This document shows positions 1 through 5,449 of a stretch of DNA of 7,539 nucleotides, piece after piece. Every line of letters starts with the position of its first letter. The first letter of the stretch is position 1. This DNA comes from an uncultured Selenomonas sp. (GTDB taxonomy: Bacteria > Bacillota > Negativicutes > Selenomonadales > Selenomonadaceae): the NCBI GenBank assembly GCA_905373085.1, contig CAJPRR010000111.1, positions 1 through 7,539 on the forward strand. Reading direction: 5' to 3'. Under the pieces are notes generated by a model. It had not been told where the DNA came from, did not search any database, and saw nothing but the letters and a program-made list of their open reading frames with translations. The position numbers were made by a program, and so were the translations under genes.

Positions 1-82
1 CCTTGAACCCGCAGCTCTTGCACGCCTCCCGATAACGGCACTCCATACACTCGTTCCCCCCGAGAATCACCACGCTGCTCAT
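1..82 (-). CDS. DUF2325 family protein, N-terminal part only (cut by window edge)
   Basis: Reading leftwards from an ATG at 82-80, 27 residues are visible before the window ends: MSSVVILGGNEC followed by MECRYREACKSCGFK. A short hydrophobic strand, then GGN(E/D)xM and a Cys/Arg/Lys-rich helix is how DUF2325 proteins of Firmicutes start; these are usually about 90-120 residues, so most of the gene lies outside. Four Cys (12, 15, 21, 24) fall within 13 residues, giving CxxC twice, which could bind a metal or an Fe-S cluster, though that is inference. The start is supported by a GGGAG ribosome site 7 bases upstream and a consensus promoter at 145-173. The function of DUF2325 is not established. 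The Fur-type site on its promoter suggests a role in iron or oxidative response. Confidence 0.75.
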   Translation of the reverse strand, partial: MSSVVILGGNECMECRYREACKSCGFK

Positions 83-100
83 AACCATTCTCCCTTTCTT

Positions 101-125
101 TATTCATGAATATAAATATGAATAT
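101..125. promoter_or_regulatory. AT-rich palindrome and repeated octamer in the DUF2325 leader
   Basis: Positions 101-112 form a perfect 12-base palindrome, TATTCATGAATA. The octamer ATGAATAT occurs at 106-113 and again at 118-125, twelve bases apart, about one helical turn. The site lies between the promoter (-10 at 145-150) and the ribosome site of the DUF2325 gene, where a bound repressor would block elongation. It may equally be a weak AT-rich leader hairpin. No known regulator is assigned. Confidence 0.35.
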
Positions 126-144
126 CACTCATCTTTATGACACT

Positions 145-173
145 ATTATAGATGAGCTGAGAATGATTGTCAA
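145..173 (-). promoter_or_regulatory. Perfect consensus sigma-70 promoter for the DUF2325 gene
   Basis: On the minus strand TTGACA (173-168) and TATAAT (150-145) are separated by exactly 17 bases, so both hexamers and the spacing match the sigma-70/sigma-A consensus fully. The expected transcription start is near 138, giving a leader of about 55 nucleotides before the ATG at 82. A promoter this strong normally needs a repressor, in keeping with the operator-like sequence covering its -35 box. Confidence 0.85.
158..172. promoter_or_regulatory. Fur-family operator (7-1-7 inverted repeat) over the -35 box
   Basis: TGAGAAT-G-ATTGTCA is an inverted repeat whose halves each differ by one base from TGATAAT, so it matches the Fur consensus TGATAATNATTATCA at 12 of 14 informative positions. 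It overlaps the -35 box (168-173), the usual position for Fur repression. PerR and Zur recognise similar boxes, so the metal sensed cannot be fixed from sequence alone. Confidence 0.7.
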
Positions 174-312
174 GTCCATAATGAAGGGCGACTCGTATAA
201 CTTTTGTCTTGGTCTTGCGGGGAACGTACGATAGGGAAGCACCGTCATCATGCGGCAGATATTCCAACGGACTGCAGCGAGAAGCGAGCGACGCGCACAT
301 GCATCGCAGCAT
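174..312. other. Intergenic stretch without a recognised gene
   Basis: About 140 bases lie between the DUF2325 promoter and the terminator of the ATPase operon. I see no ribosome site with a plausible reading frame, no tRNA and no further promoter. Its mixed base composition is unlike the AT-rich promoter next to it, so it may be a decayed fragment or a dispersed intergenic element, but I cannot show this. Confidence 0.4.
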
Positions 313-356
313 CAAAAAAGGATACCGCACAAATTCCTGCGGTATCCTTTTCTTTT
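313..356 (-). terminator. Intrinsic terminator of the metal-ATPase operon (works in both directions by sequence)
   Basis: A perfect 13-base inverted repeat, AAAAGGATACCGC at 316-328 and GCGGTATCCTTTT at 339-351, encloses a 10-base loop. The minus-strand transcript carries a U-rich tail after the stem. It lies a few bases beyond the ATPase stop codon at 361. The plus-strand reading also ends in a T-rich run (348-357), so it could stop antisense transcription too. Confidence 0.92.
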
Positions 357-360
357 TACC

Positions 361-2451
361 TTAACCGACGCGCCTTGCAGGCTTCTTGCCTGTCGAGAGG
401 ATGCGCGCGCTGTTTAAGACGACGGCGAGCGTCGCCGTGTTGTGGATGACAGCCGCCCACAGCGGGCTGATCATGCCGAGTGCGCCCAAGAGCATGGCGC
501 CCGAGTTGACGAGGATCGTCGCGCGGAAATTCTGATGGATCAGTCCCATCGTGCGCTTGCCGAGCCGCAGAGCGTCGACGAGACCTTCGGGATCTTCCGA
601 GCGGATCGTCACCGCCGACGACTCGGCGGCGATGTCCGTCTGGCGGCCGCCGAGCGTCACGCCGACATCGGCAAAGGCGAGAGCCGGCGCGTCGTTGATG
701 CCGTCTCCGACCATCATGACCCTGCCGCCGCGCTCCTTGAGCTTCATGACGTAGTTCGCCTTGTCTTCGGGCAGAACCTCGGCATGATAGGAGTCGATGT
801 CCATGCGGCGTGCCACAGTATCAGCGACCTTTTCCGAATCGCCCGTGAGCATCACGATCTCGTCGACGCCGTAGCGGCGCATCTGGTTCAGCGTCTTCTT
901 CATCTTCGGCCGCACGGGATCGGTGATGCCGATGATGCCCATGAGAGAGCCGTTCCGCGCGATGTAGATGAGGTTTTCCGTCGTATCTTCGACGACGAGT
1001 TCGCCCGCGCCCTGCACGCCGCGCTCCTTCATGAACTTGTAGCTGCCGACGAGCACATCGCCGCCCTTGAAGCCTTCGAAATCGGGCACGATTGCCTGCA
1101 TGCCGCGTGCGACGATCGTCTTCGACGAGCGGTGCTGCGGCACTTCCCAGTTGTTGTCCTTGACGTACTTCTGAATGGCGACGGCCAGAGGATGCACAGA
1201 GTGCATCTCCGCTGATGCCGCCAGAAGGATCATCTCCTTCTCCGTCACGCCCTCCGCCGTCTTGATGGAGGAGATCTGCGGGATGCCGACCGTGATCGTG
1301 CCCGTCTTGTCGAGGACGACGGTATCGGTATTGGCGAGCGCTTCCATATAGTTGCCGCCCTTGACGAGGATGCCTTTCTTCGCCGCCGCCGCAATCGAGG
1401 CGGAAATCGCCGTCGCTGTCGAGAGCTTCAAGCCGCATGAGAAGTCGATGAAGAGGAGGTTCAGCACCCTCTGCCAATCGCGCGTCGCGCCGTAGACGAT
1501 GGCCGCGCCGAGGAAGGAAATCGGCACGAGCATGTTCGCCATGTTGTCGGCGAAGTTCTGCACGGGCGCACGTCTCGACTGCGCCTCTTCGACGAGGTGG
1601 ACGATGTGCGCGAGCGACGTGTCCTTGCCCGTCTTCTCGACCTCGATAACGATCTCGCCGACCTCGATGACAGATCCGGCGTAGACGGGCGACTTCTTGC
1701 GCTTCATCGCGGGGTTCGACTCGCCTGTGATCGAAGCCTGGTTCACGGACGCCTTGCCGCTGACGACGCGGCCGTCGACGCAGATCATCTCGCCCGAGTG
1801 CGCCGCGATGCGATCGCCGACCTGTACGGACTCGACGGCAACCTTGCGCTCCACGCCGCCGTCGATAAGCCAGACGAAGCGCTGGTTCATGTTCAGAAGA
1901 CCCGAAATCTGCTTCTTCGCACGCTCGGCGGCATAGGCGGTCAGCATCTCGGCGCCGTTCGACAGCGTCAGCAGCGTGAGGCTCGACTCGGGCTTGCCCG
2001 CGAGCACGGAGGCGATAACCGCCGTGCTCGTCAGCGTGTCGGCGTTCGGGCGGCGCTCCTTCACCATGCCCATGACGCCGTTCTTGAGGAAGTTGCGTGC
2101 GATGGCCAAGACGAGGAGGCTGCGGAAGACCTTCATTCCCGCAAAGGCTTCGGGCGCGAGCTTTTCGAGCGCCTTCATGCCCGCAAAGCTCACGAGCGAG
2201 AAGATCGCCTCGCGCCGATAGCCCGCCATATCAAGCTCGGGATCGCTCGGCGCACACTCTTCCTCCATGCGCTTGACGAGCCTGCGCACGAGCGCGAGCG
2301 GCAAACTTTCCCTGTACCAGAGTGTCAGCGCCTTGTCGCCGACCGAGGCGGCGACGACGCCCTTTATGCTGCGAAGCTGTGCGCCCAAGAGGGCGCGCTT
2401 ATCCTGCGCAAGATCCACCGACAGGCGGAGCGAGCACGTCCCATACGTCAT
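361..2451 (-). CDS. Atypical P1B-type metal-translocating ATPase with FSC membrane motif (FezB-like candidate)
   Basis: A P-type ATPase of 696 residues from the chosen start. Residues 1-63 look like a degenerate HMA fold with no CxxC. Weak and clear membrane segments follow (about 81-174), then the actuator domain with TGES (242-245), the metal-site helix with FSC (337-339), the phosphorylation motif DKTGT (381-385), the P1B HP dipeptide (420-421, here SVHPLA), TGDS (536-539), GDGINDAP (582-589) and a last membrane pair carrying HN (670-671). All catalytic residues are present, so the pump should be active. Where most P1B pumps have CPC, SPC or TPC, this one has a single Cys with no Pro, and the following ATPTA is STATA. 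The cargo is therefore unclear; iron is my inference from the neighbours. The start is the ATG at 2451, whose ATGA overlaps the upstream stop by 4 bases; an in-frame TTG at 2490 and an ATG at 2463 are less likely. It is last in a four-gene operon, followed by a strong terminator. Confidence 0.93.
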   Translation of the reverse strand: MTYGTCSLRLSVDLAQDKRALLGAQLRSIKGVVAASVGDKALTLWYRESLPLALVRRLVKRMEEECAPSDPELDMAGYRREAIFSLVSFAGMKALEKLAPEAFAGMKVFRSLLVLAIARNFLKNGVMGMVKERRPNADTLTSTAVIASVLAGKPESSLTLLTLSNGAEMLTAYAAERAKKQISGLLNMNQRFVWLIDGGVERKVAVESVQVGDRIAAHSGEMICVDGRVVSGKASVNQASITGESNPAMKRKKSPVYAGSVIEVGEIVIEVEKTGKDTSLAHIVHLVEEAQSRRAPVQNFADNMANMLVPISFLGAAIVYGATRDWQRVLNLLFIDFSCGLKLSTATAISASIAAAAKKGILVKGGNYMEALANTDTVVLDKTGTITVGIPQISSIKTAEGVTEKEMILLAASAEMHSVHPLAVAIQKYVKDNNWEVPQHRSSKTIVARGMQAIVPDFEGFKGGDVLVGSYKFMKERGVQGAGELVVEDTTENLIYIARNGSLMGIIGITDPVRPKMKKTLNQMRRYGVDEIVMLTGDSEKVADTVARRMDIDSYHAEVLPEDKANYVMKLKERGGRVMMVGDGINDAPALAFADVGVTLGGRQTDIAAESSAVTIRSEDPEGLVDALRLGKRTMGLIHQNFRATILVNSGAMLLGALGMISPLWAAVIHNTATLAVVLNSARILSTGKKPARRVG

Positions 2452-3314
2452 ACCATCTTCCATCCTTTCAAGATCGAGAACGCCCACCAAAGCATCTGCG
2501 GACCCGACGGCCGCTGCTCATAGAGCAGGATCTTGCGCAGGCCGCGCACGATGAAGCCAAGGGCAAAAACCGACGGAAAATCGAGCCAGCCGCGCGTCTT
2601 CTCACGCAGCCATGCGTTCGCCGCGCCTGCCGTGCGGCGGATGCTCGCGCCGAGTTCAGCGATCGGCTGCACGGCGCCTGCCGCAGGAAGCAAAGCGGAA
2701 AGCTCCTGCGGCAGATTAAAACCCAACTTTGCAGACTTCACACCGAAGACGCGCTTGCCGAGATCCGCCATCAGACTGTCAACGGCCGCCTCATCGCCCG
2801 TGTAGCAGACGAGCAGACTGCCCGTGACGCTCGACGCCTTGACGGAGTCGATGAAGGCGATGCGGCCGAGGTTCTTCTCCAGAAGCTTTGCCAGCTCCTC
2901 GTTGCCCTGCAGCGCCGCCGCATAGTAGCGCCTGCGGCCGGGCACGGCGCTCTTCAAAGCGAAAGCCGGCAGCGCCGGCGCAGACACAGAGCCGGACGCG
3001 CCCGGCTCCATGCCCCTGCTGCGGCCTCTGCCCGCGCCTTGGCCAAGCATGCCGCTCATGCCGCTGCCCATGCCCGTCGGCATCATGCCAAAGAGTCCGC
3101 TTATGCCGGAACTCCTGCCCATGCCGCCCCGGCCAATGCCGGAGGCCACGCCCGTCGCCGCCATGCCCAGAAGCCCGCTCATGCCGGAACTCCTGCCCAT
3201 GCCGCCGCTCCTGCCCATGCCGCCGCCCATGCCTGCGGAAGCGCCGCCCGAAAGCATGCTGCCGAGGCCTTGGATAAGGGCCGTGCCAATCATCAAACCA
3301 GACATATAAGACAT
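2448..3314 (-). CDS. Gly/Met-rich repeat protein with HMA2-type domain and hydrophobic C-terminus
   Basis: This protein of 288 residues has three parts. Residues 1-22 are hydrophobic. Residues 23-104 are almost only Gly, Met, Ser, Arg, Ala and Leu, with about one Met in six and imperfect repeats of GMGRSSG(M/I)SGL(L/F)GM. Residues 124-190 form a ferredoxin-like HMA2-type domain with PGRRRYY, GNEEL and SSVTGSLLVCY but no CxxC, so classical soft-metal binding is unlikely there. Residues 243-285 contain one or two short hydrophobic segments, perhaps a membrane hairpin. The Met-rich part could bind metal through thioethers or assemble on a membrane; both are inference. The ATG at 3314 has GAGGAG ten bases upstream, lying over the stop of the preceding gene, and its own stop overlaps the ATPase start, so all three downstream genes look translationally coupled. 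I do not recognise a named family for the whole protein. Confidence 0.88.
   Translation of the reverse strand: MSYMSGLMIGTALIQGLGSMLSGGASAGMGGGMGRSGGMGRSSGMSGLLGMAATGVASGIGRGGMGRSSGISGLFGMMPTGMGSGMSGMLGQGAGRGRSRGMEPGASGSVSAPALPAFALKSAVPGRRRYYAAALQGNEELAKLLEKNLGRIAFIDSVKASSVTGSLLVCYTGDEAAVDSLMADLGKRVFGVKSAKLGFNLPQELSALLPAAGAVQPIAELGASIRRTAGAANAWLREKTRGWLDFPSVFALGFIVRGLRKILLYEQRPSGPQMLWWAFSILKGWKMV
3103..3206 (-). repeat. Tandem repeat inside the Gly/Met-rich gene (78-base period)
   Basis: An identical 26-base stretch occurs at 3103-3128 and 3181-3206, so the period is 78 bases or 26 codons and keeps the frame. It encodes the repeated GGMGRSSG(M/I)SG block. Shorter partial copies of the GMG/GGM unit flank it (about 3010-3075 and 3207-3235). 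Such repeats can change copy number by slippage without breaking the frame. Confidence 0.85.
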
Positions 3315-3320
3315 AAAGAT

Positions 3321-3848
3321 TTAACTCCTCCCCTGTGCCATCTGCACATGATGCTTCACATACGCTTCAATCTGTGCAAGCTCTTCATTCTCAGCAAAAA
3401 ATTCCGGCTCATAGGTGATGAGCACGGATCCGGTGAGCGTACTGCACTTGGCCTCGTCCACCTCGGGACAGTCGGCGAAGTAGGCCAGAATCTGCTCTTT
3501 GAGCTTCTCGTTCCCCATGAGCGAGAGGCTGTAGAGGCGCATCCTGCCCGGCGTATAGGCGGCGGGGCGCATCGAGCCGATGAGTGCGCCGAGCTTCGTC
3601 GGCGGCAGGGGGAGCTTTTGAAGTTCCTCATCGACCGTCTCCCTCACCTTTCGCCTGAGGCGGCTGCCGAGCGGCGTCGCCGCAAGATCCTGCGCGAGCC
3701 TCCTGCGATACTGCCAAGCGTGGGCGAGCGAGAGCGCCGCCCATGCCGTGCCGCAGACGATATGCAGACGCTTCGCCGAAACAAAGAGCGTCACGACCGT
3801 GCCTGCGGCAGCCGCTGCCAGCGGCAGACCCAAGGAAATCTTTGCCAT
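3321..3848 (-). CDS. Membrane protein with two TM segments and an HMA2-type domain
   Basis: From the ATG at 3848 this is a 175-residue protein. Residues 4-23 and 28-45 are hydrophobic and likely form a membrane hairpin. A basic, charged linker (46-80) leads to an HMA2-type domain at about 99-165 with PGRMRLY, GNEKL and STLTGSVLITY, closely parallel to the domain in the next gene. There is no CxxC; the only Cys in the domain are 127 and 135. The frame is open up to 3917, but AAGGAGG five bases before the ATG at 3848 and the hydrophobic start there make the shorter form much more likely. It is the second gene of the operon. It may anchor a metal-handling or organelle-forming complex to the membrane together with the ATPase. 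That role is inferred from context, not from a known homologue. Confidence 0.9.
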   Translation of the reverse strand: MAKISLGLPLAAAAAGTVVTLFVSAKRLHIVCGTAWAALSLAHAWQYRRRLAQDLAATPLGSRLRRKVRETVDEELQKLPLPPTKLGALIGSMRPAAYTPGRMRLYSLSLMGNEKLKEQILAYFADCPEVDEAKCSTLTGSVLITYEPEFFAENEELAQIEAYVKHHVQMAQGRS

Positions 3849-3853
3849 AGCGT

Positions 3854-3860
3854 CCTCCTT
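3854..3860 (-). promoter_or_regulatory. Ribosome binding site that fixes the start at 3848
   Basis: AAGGAGG on the minus strand lies five bases before the ATG at 3848. No comparable site precedes the upstream in-frame ATG at 3917, which is buried in a hairpin. This favours the 175-residue protein over a 198-residue one. Confidence 0.85.
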
Positions 3861-3886
3861 TGTGCAAGTCGTTATCAACAACAAAA

Positions 3887-3948
3887 CAGGAAAAGGGCTG
3901 CGCACGCAATATGCCATGACGATACGAGCATTTGCCTGTCGCAGCCCC
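3887..3948 (-). promoter_or_regulatory. Long stem-loop with short U-run between the first and second operon genes
   Basis: GGGCTGCG (3895-3902, complement) pairs fully with 3940-3947. Inside it a second helix pairs 3906-3914 with 3928-3935 with one bulged base, leaving a 13-base loop. In the transcript the structure is followed by UUUUCC and another U-rich run. It lies in the 112-base gap after the small membrane protein gene. It could be a leaky terminator or a 3' stabilising hairpin that lets the first gene be made in excess of the next three. Confidence 0.65.
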
Positions 3949-3960
3949 TCTTATGTTCCC

Positions 3961-4179
3961 TTACTGGTTCGCGCCGGCTTCCTGCGCAGCGATGAGATCC
4001 TCAAGCTCTTCCTTCTGGCGCTGAAGCTCGGCAAGCGGCACCTGCGCAGCAGGAGCGCCCTGCTGGATCGCCATCATCTGCTGCTCGCGCTCCTGCATGA
4101 AGCGGTAGCCGAAAACGCCTGCAACGGCGCCGACAGCAAGACCAATCCAGAAATCGCTCTTAGAGAAAATCGTACCCAT
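3961..4179 (-). CDS. Small glycine-zipper membrane protein (DUF6110-like)
   Basis: A 72-residue protein. Residues 10-27 form one membrane helix with a glycine zipper (G13, G17, G21, then G24), a pattern that packs helices together. An acidic, Gln-rich cytoplasmic tail follows, with a likely coiled coil at 47-66 (LAELQRQKEELEDLIAAQ). There are no Cys or His, so direct metal binding is not obvious. Its form and place beside a P1B pump match the DUF6110-type proteins of Firmicutes, and in layout it recalls the mycobacterial PacL proteins that scaffold metal P-ATPases; the sequences are not alike. It is the first gene of the operon. The ATG at 4179 has GGGAGG ten bases upstream. A role as scaffold or chaperone for the ATPase is inference. 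Confidence 0.85.
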   Translation of the reverse strand: MGTIFSKSDFWIGLAVGAVAGVFGYRFMQEREQQMMAIQQGAPAAQVPLAELQRQKEELEDLIAAQEAGANQ

Positions 4180-4214
4180 GATGTTTCATCCTCCCAGAAT
4201 TCAAAAAGTGCCGG

Positions 4215-4248
4215 CGCGAAGCATCGCTTCCTCAGCATTTCCTTCGCG
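4215..4248 (-). promoter_or_regulatory. Two competing hairpins in the operon leader
   Basis: In the roughly 78-base leader, 4215-4221 can pair with 4242-4248 (CGCGAAG with CTTCGCG), while 4218-4222 can instead pair with 4226-4230 (GAAGC with GCTTC). Both use bases 4218-4221, so only one can form at a time. A five-base U-run follows at about 4203-4207. This could be a simple RNA switch or attenuator, but no known riboswitch class fits. Confidence 0.4.
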
Positions 4249-4263
4249 TCAACTTCCTTTCCT

Positions 4264-4292
4264 ATCATAGCGATTATCCTACCATTTGTCAA
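4264..4292 (-). promoter_or_regulatory. Sigma-70 promoter of the four-gene metal operon
   Basis: On the minus strand TTGACA (4292-4287) and TATGAT (4269-4264) are exactly 17 bases apart, eleven of twelve consensus positions. The expected start is near 4257, giving a leader of about 78 bases. It begins only 28 bases after the stop of the phosphonopyruvate decarboxylase gene, with no clear terminator in between, so some read-through from upstream is possible. Confidence 0.85.
4265..4279. promoter_or_regulatory. Weak Fur-like operator over the -10 box
   Basis: On the minus strand GGATAAT-C-GCTATGA matches the Fur 7-1-7 consensus at 10 of 14 positions: one half is good (6 of 7) and the other poor (4 of 7). 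It covers the -10 hexamer and the end of the spacer. AT-rich promoters can produce such matches by chance, so this is a suggestion only. Confidence 0.3.
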
Positions 4293-4320
4293 GGCTAAGC
4301 GGGGCAGTATCTGTTATCAA

Positions 4321-5439
4321 TTAAGGGCTGAGAAAGCGCATCATTGCTAGCTTGTCAGCCTCTGGCGAGACGGTCGGGCGACCGAGGTTGGTACGCGAGC
4401 CGACGGCGCAGCGCACCTCCAAAAGACACGGCCCTGCCTGTCCTTTCATCTCCTCCAAGGCGGCAGCAAGCTCCTCGCCATCTTTCGCACGCCGCGCGGC
4501 GGCATAGCCAAGCGCACGCGCGAGCGCCGGAAAGTCGATGACGGAAGCCGCCGTCGGCATGCCGCCGACGCTCTCGTGCGCCTCGTTGTTCAAGACGACG
4601 TGGCAGAAGTTCGATGGCTTTGCGGCAGCGATGACGGCGGCCGCACCCATGTGCATGAGGAAGGCGCCGTCGCCGTCGAGACACCACGTGCGCCGCCCCT
4701 TCTCTTCGAGCGCGATGCCGAGCGCGACAGACGAGCTGTGCCCCATCGAGCCGATCGTCAAAAAATCGCGTTCATGCCCCTCGCCGCGCATCTCGCGAAG
4801 CTCGAAAAGCTCGCGGCTCGCCTTGCCCGTCGTCGAGACGAAGACGTCGCTCTCGTCTGCGGCATCGAGGATCGTGCGAATCGCCTCCTCACGGCGCAGC
4901 CTATAGCCGTTTTTGTAAGAAACCTTCTCATCGTGCGTAAGTGCGCCCTTTCGGACGACGAAGGCGACCGAGCGTCCCGCCTCCAGCATGGGACGGAAAT
5001 GCGCCATCGCCTCTCTCGCTTCTTCGCTGCACGTTTCCTTCGCGAGCACGAAATGCTCGACCTGCAGAAGTTCGAGCAAGGGAAGCGTCACCTCGCCCTG
5101 AAAGGCGTGCTGCGGCTCGTCCTTCACGCCCGGCTCGCCGCGCCAGCCGATGACAAAGATCAGCGGGATCGCATACGCCTTCTCGTGCAGCAGCGACGCG
5201 AGCGCATTGACGATATTGCCCTCGCCGCTGTTTTGCAAATAGACGAGCGGCGAGCGTCCCGTCGCGAGATAATGCCCCGCCGCAATGCCCGCCGCCGTCC
5301 CCTCGTTCGCCGCGATGATGTGCGGCGCATGATTGCCGTATCGTTCCATCAAGGCGTCGCAGAGCGCACGCAGCTGCGAGTCGGGCACGCCAACGAAAAA
5401 GTCCGCGCCCAAGATGTCCAAAAACTCCGTCGCCTGCAT
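4321..5439 (-). CDS. aepY: Phosphonopyruvate decarboxylase
   Basis: A thiamine diphosphate enzyme of 372 residues, the usual length for the family, which turns 3-phosphonopyruvate into phosphonoacetaldehyde and CO2. This step pulls the unfavourable PEP mutase reaction forward in phosphonate synthesis. The N-terminal domain has GVPDS (17-21), the cofactor-activating Glu in ANEG (E46), LVYLQNSGEGN (65-75) and GWRGEPGVKDEPQH (98-111), all typical of this enzyme. The C-terminal domain has GSMGHSSS (230-237) and the cofactor motif GDG (256-258) with NN (284-285) about 28 bases of protein later. The related sulfopyruvate decarboxylase is less likely because of the single-chain length, the GWRGEPG block and the phosphonate aminotransferase next door. 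AAGGAGG precedes the ATG at 5439 and touches the upstream stop codon, so the two genes are coupled. Confidence 0.93.
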   Translation of the reverse strand: MQATEFLDILGADFFVGVPDSQLRALCDALMERYGNHAPHIIAANEGTAAGIAAGHYLATGRSPLVYLQNSGEGNIVNALASLLHEKAYAIPLIFVIGWRGEPGVKDEPQHAFQGEVTLPLLELLQVEHFVLAKETCSEEAREAMAHFRPMLEAGRSVAFVVRKGALTHDEKVSYKNGYRLRREEAIRTILDAADESDVFVSTTGKASRELFELREMRGEGHERDFLTIGSMGHSSSVALGIALEEKGRRTWCLDGDGAFLMHMGAAAVIAAAKPSNFCHVVLNNEAHESVGGMPTAASVIDFPALARALGYAAARRAKDGEELAAALEEMKGQAGPCLLEVRCAVGSRTNLGRPTVSPEADKLAMMRFLSP

Positions 5440-5449
5440 GACGTCCTCC

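Noticed and set aside
2452..2490. Longer N-terminus for the ATPase from a TTG at 2490
   Set aside because: TTG is a rarer start, it would overlap the preceding gene by 43 bases, and the ATG at 2451 forms a standard ATGA overlap with ribosome-like purines upstream.
3003..3245. CRISPR-like or intergenic repeat array
   Set aside because: The repeats stay in frame, have a 26-codon period and encode a Gly/Met-rich protein domain; there are no unique spacers of constant length.
3849..3917. Longer N-terminus for the two-TM HMA2 protein from the ATG at 3917
   Set aside because: The start sits in the hairpin with no ribosome site, while AAGGAGG lies correctly before the ATG at 3848.
2322..3995. Very long open frame on the plus strand opposite three operon genes
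   Set aside because: It is an antisense shadow of high-GC codon use: rich in Arg, Ala and His, with no domain or ribosome site, and it crosses three well-supported genes and their boundaries.
4293..4320. Terminator after the phosphonopyruvate decarboxylase gene
   Set aside because: I looked for a GC-rich hairpin with a U-run in this 28-base gap and found none.
4321..5439. Sulfopyruvate decarboxylase or acetolactate synthase-type enzyme
   Set aside because: The single-chain length, the GVPDS and GWRGEPG blocks and the adjacent aminoethylphosphonate aminotransferase fit phosphonopyruvate decarboxylase better.
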